Source: an uncultured Ruminococcus sp. (GTDB lineage Bacteria; Bacillota; Clostridia; Oscillospirales; Ruminococcaceae). Taken from it: a DNA stretch of 6,204 bases. Under the pieces are notes generated by a model, which worked only from the letters and a program-made list of their open reading frames with translations, did no database searches and was not told the DNA's origin. Below, in pieces: positions 5,381 to 6,204 of this stretch. Numbering within the stretch: position 1 is the stretch's first letter; every line of letters begins with the position of its first letter. The translations under genes were made by a program, and so were the position numbers. The stretch covers positions 1 through 6,204 of the forward strand of contig USNJ01000118.1 in assembly GCA_900556055.1 (NCBI GenBank). Direction: 5' to 3'.

Positions 5381-6204
5381 AATTTTTCTTTTCTGCGGGA
5401 AGACGGATTATGACCGTTGTTCCCACGTTCAGCTCGCTTATGACTTCGAGTGTTCCGCCGTGCATCGAGATGATCTCATCTGCGACTGCAAGACCTATTC
5501 CAGAACCTCTGCGGGTGTGGTTTGCCTTATAGAATTTCGTCTTGATCTTCGGCAGATCCTCGGGGCTTATTCCGCAGCCCGTGTCGGAAACGTCGATCTC
5601 AACATATCCGTCGTCCGTCTCGCCCGCCTGAATGGAAACAAGACCGCCCTTGTCGGAATATTTTATGGCATTGTCGATAACGTTGATAAAAACCTGTCTT
5701 ATACGGTTTTTGTCGCCGTAAATGAACGGGAGCATCTCAGGCTCGTCATAGACAAGCTCGATACCTTCTTTTTTTGCCTTTTCCGCATATATCAGAACTG
5801 CGTCGCCCAGCTCGGCAAGCACATCCATAGTCGCCTTGACGAGGGTAAATCTGCCGTTTTGTATGCGTGAGAAGTCGAGAAGCTCCTCTACCATCTGCGA
5901 AAGGCGCTCCGTTTCGCTGATTATGACCTTCATTCCCTTGCTGACAGCGGCGGGATCGTCGGTCATGTCGTTTAGCGTTTCCGCCCAGCCCTTTATTGCG
6001 GTGAGCGGCGTTCTCAGCTCATGCGAAACGCTCGATATGAACTCATTCTTCATGGCATCGGCTGCGGCAAGCTCCTCCGCCATGTGATTTATGATGTCAC
6101 ACAGCTCGCCTATCTCATCTTCATTTTTCTTGGATATCCTGACGGAGAAATCGCCCTTTGCGAAGCGTCTTGCCGTCTGACCTATCTGCCTTACGGGGAT
6201 AACG
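5379..6204 (-). CDS. Sensor histidine kinase, C-terminal part (HAMP, HisKA, HATPase), cut by the window edge
   Basis: The C-terminal part of a membrane two-component sensor that autophosphorylates on histidine and passes phosphate to a response regulator, not in view. The visible 274 residues open inside a HAMP domain (VIPVRQIGQTARRFAKGDFS through EDEIGELCDIINHMAEEL, about 1-45). A HisKA domain follows with phospho-acceptor His61 in SVSHELRTPL, then the HATPase domain: N box NVIDNAIKYS (about 174-183), G1 DTGCGIS (207-213), FYKA (F box region, 224-227) and G2 GSGIGLAVADEI (233-244). All catalytic boxes are intact and the protein ends normally in LPAEKKN. The frame is open through the right edge, so the internal ATG at 6083 is not the start; extracytoplasmic sensor and membrane helices must lie upstream. 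The sequence resembles PhoR/WalK/ResE-type kinases, and the partner regulator gene is probably just upstream. It leads the visible operon, and whether it controls the operon is unknown. Confidence 0.93.
   Translation of the reverse strand, partial: VIPVRQIGQTARRFAKGDFSVRISKKNEDEIGELCDIINHMAEELAAADAMKNEFISSVSHELRTPLTAIKGWAETLNDMTDDPAAVSKGMKVIISETERLSQMVEELLDFSRIQNGRFTLVKATMDVLAELGDAVLIYAEKAKKEGIELVYDEPEMLPFIYGDKNRIRQVFINVIDNAIKYSDKGGLVSIQAGETDDGYVEIDVSDTGCGISPEDLPKIKTKFYKANHTRRGSGIGLAVADEIISMHGGTLEVISELNVGTTVIIRLPAEKKN

Overview
The window reads as a piece of a low-to-mid-GC Firmicute chromosome, most likely a Clostridia/Oscillospiraceae (Ruminococcus-like) gut bacterium. This rests on the DUF1385-prmC pairing typical of Firmicutes, the RecA and RecX sequences, strong AGGAG-type ribosome binding sites and roughly half-GC coding sequence. 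The genus is an inference from general resemblance; no search was run.

Everything supportable is on the minus strand, so transcription runs from right to left. In transcription order: the C-terminal part of a membrane sensor histidine kinase (runs off the right edge, HAMP domain onward); a DUF1385 (YqhQ-like) membrane protein; prmC, the release-factor glutamine methyltransferase; recA; recX; a 42-residue single-helix membrane peptide; and an oligosaccharide/polysaccharide flippase started from GTG. Gaps are at most 15 nt and two pairs overlap (DUF1385/prmC by 7 nt; the small ORF's stop codon lies in the flippase's ribosome binding site). This looks like one polycistronic unit with no visible terminator and no intergenic promoter. 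There is no gene-free stretch over 300 bases.

Functionally the cluster is a housekeeping mix: signal sensing, translation-termination maturation, recombination and its modulator, and envelope polysaccharide export. recA-recX is the clear functional pair: RecX binds and restrains RecA filaments. recA has no visible LexA box in front of it and sits 15 nt behind prmC, so it is either driven by the operon or by a promoter inside prmC; a weak extended -10 candidate is noted.

The main anomaly is the left edge. At about position 143-152 the flippase reading frame runs without a stop into about 49 codons that are recognisably the zinc-module region of DNA polymerase III delta' (HolB). These have very different composition (33 G/C in the first 150 bases against 73 in the next 150). 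The HolB piece lacks its ATPase P-loop start, and the flippase lacks its own stop codon. The simplest explanation is a chimeric assembly join at a short A/T-rich shared word, not a natural fusion. I found no mobile element, CRISPR array, RNA gene or clearly new multi-gene system here.
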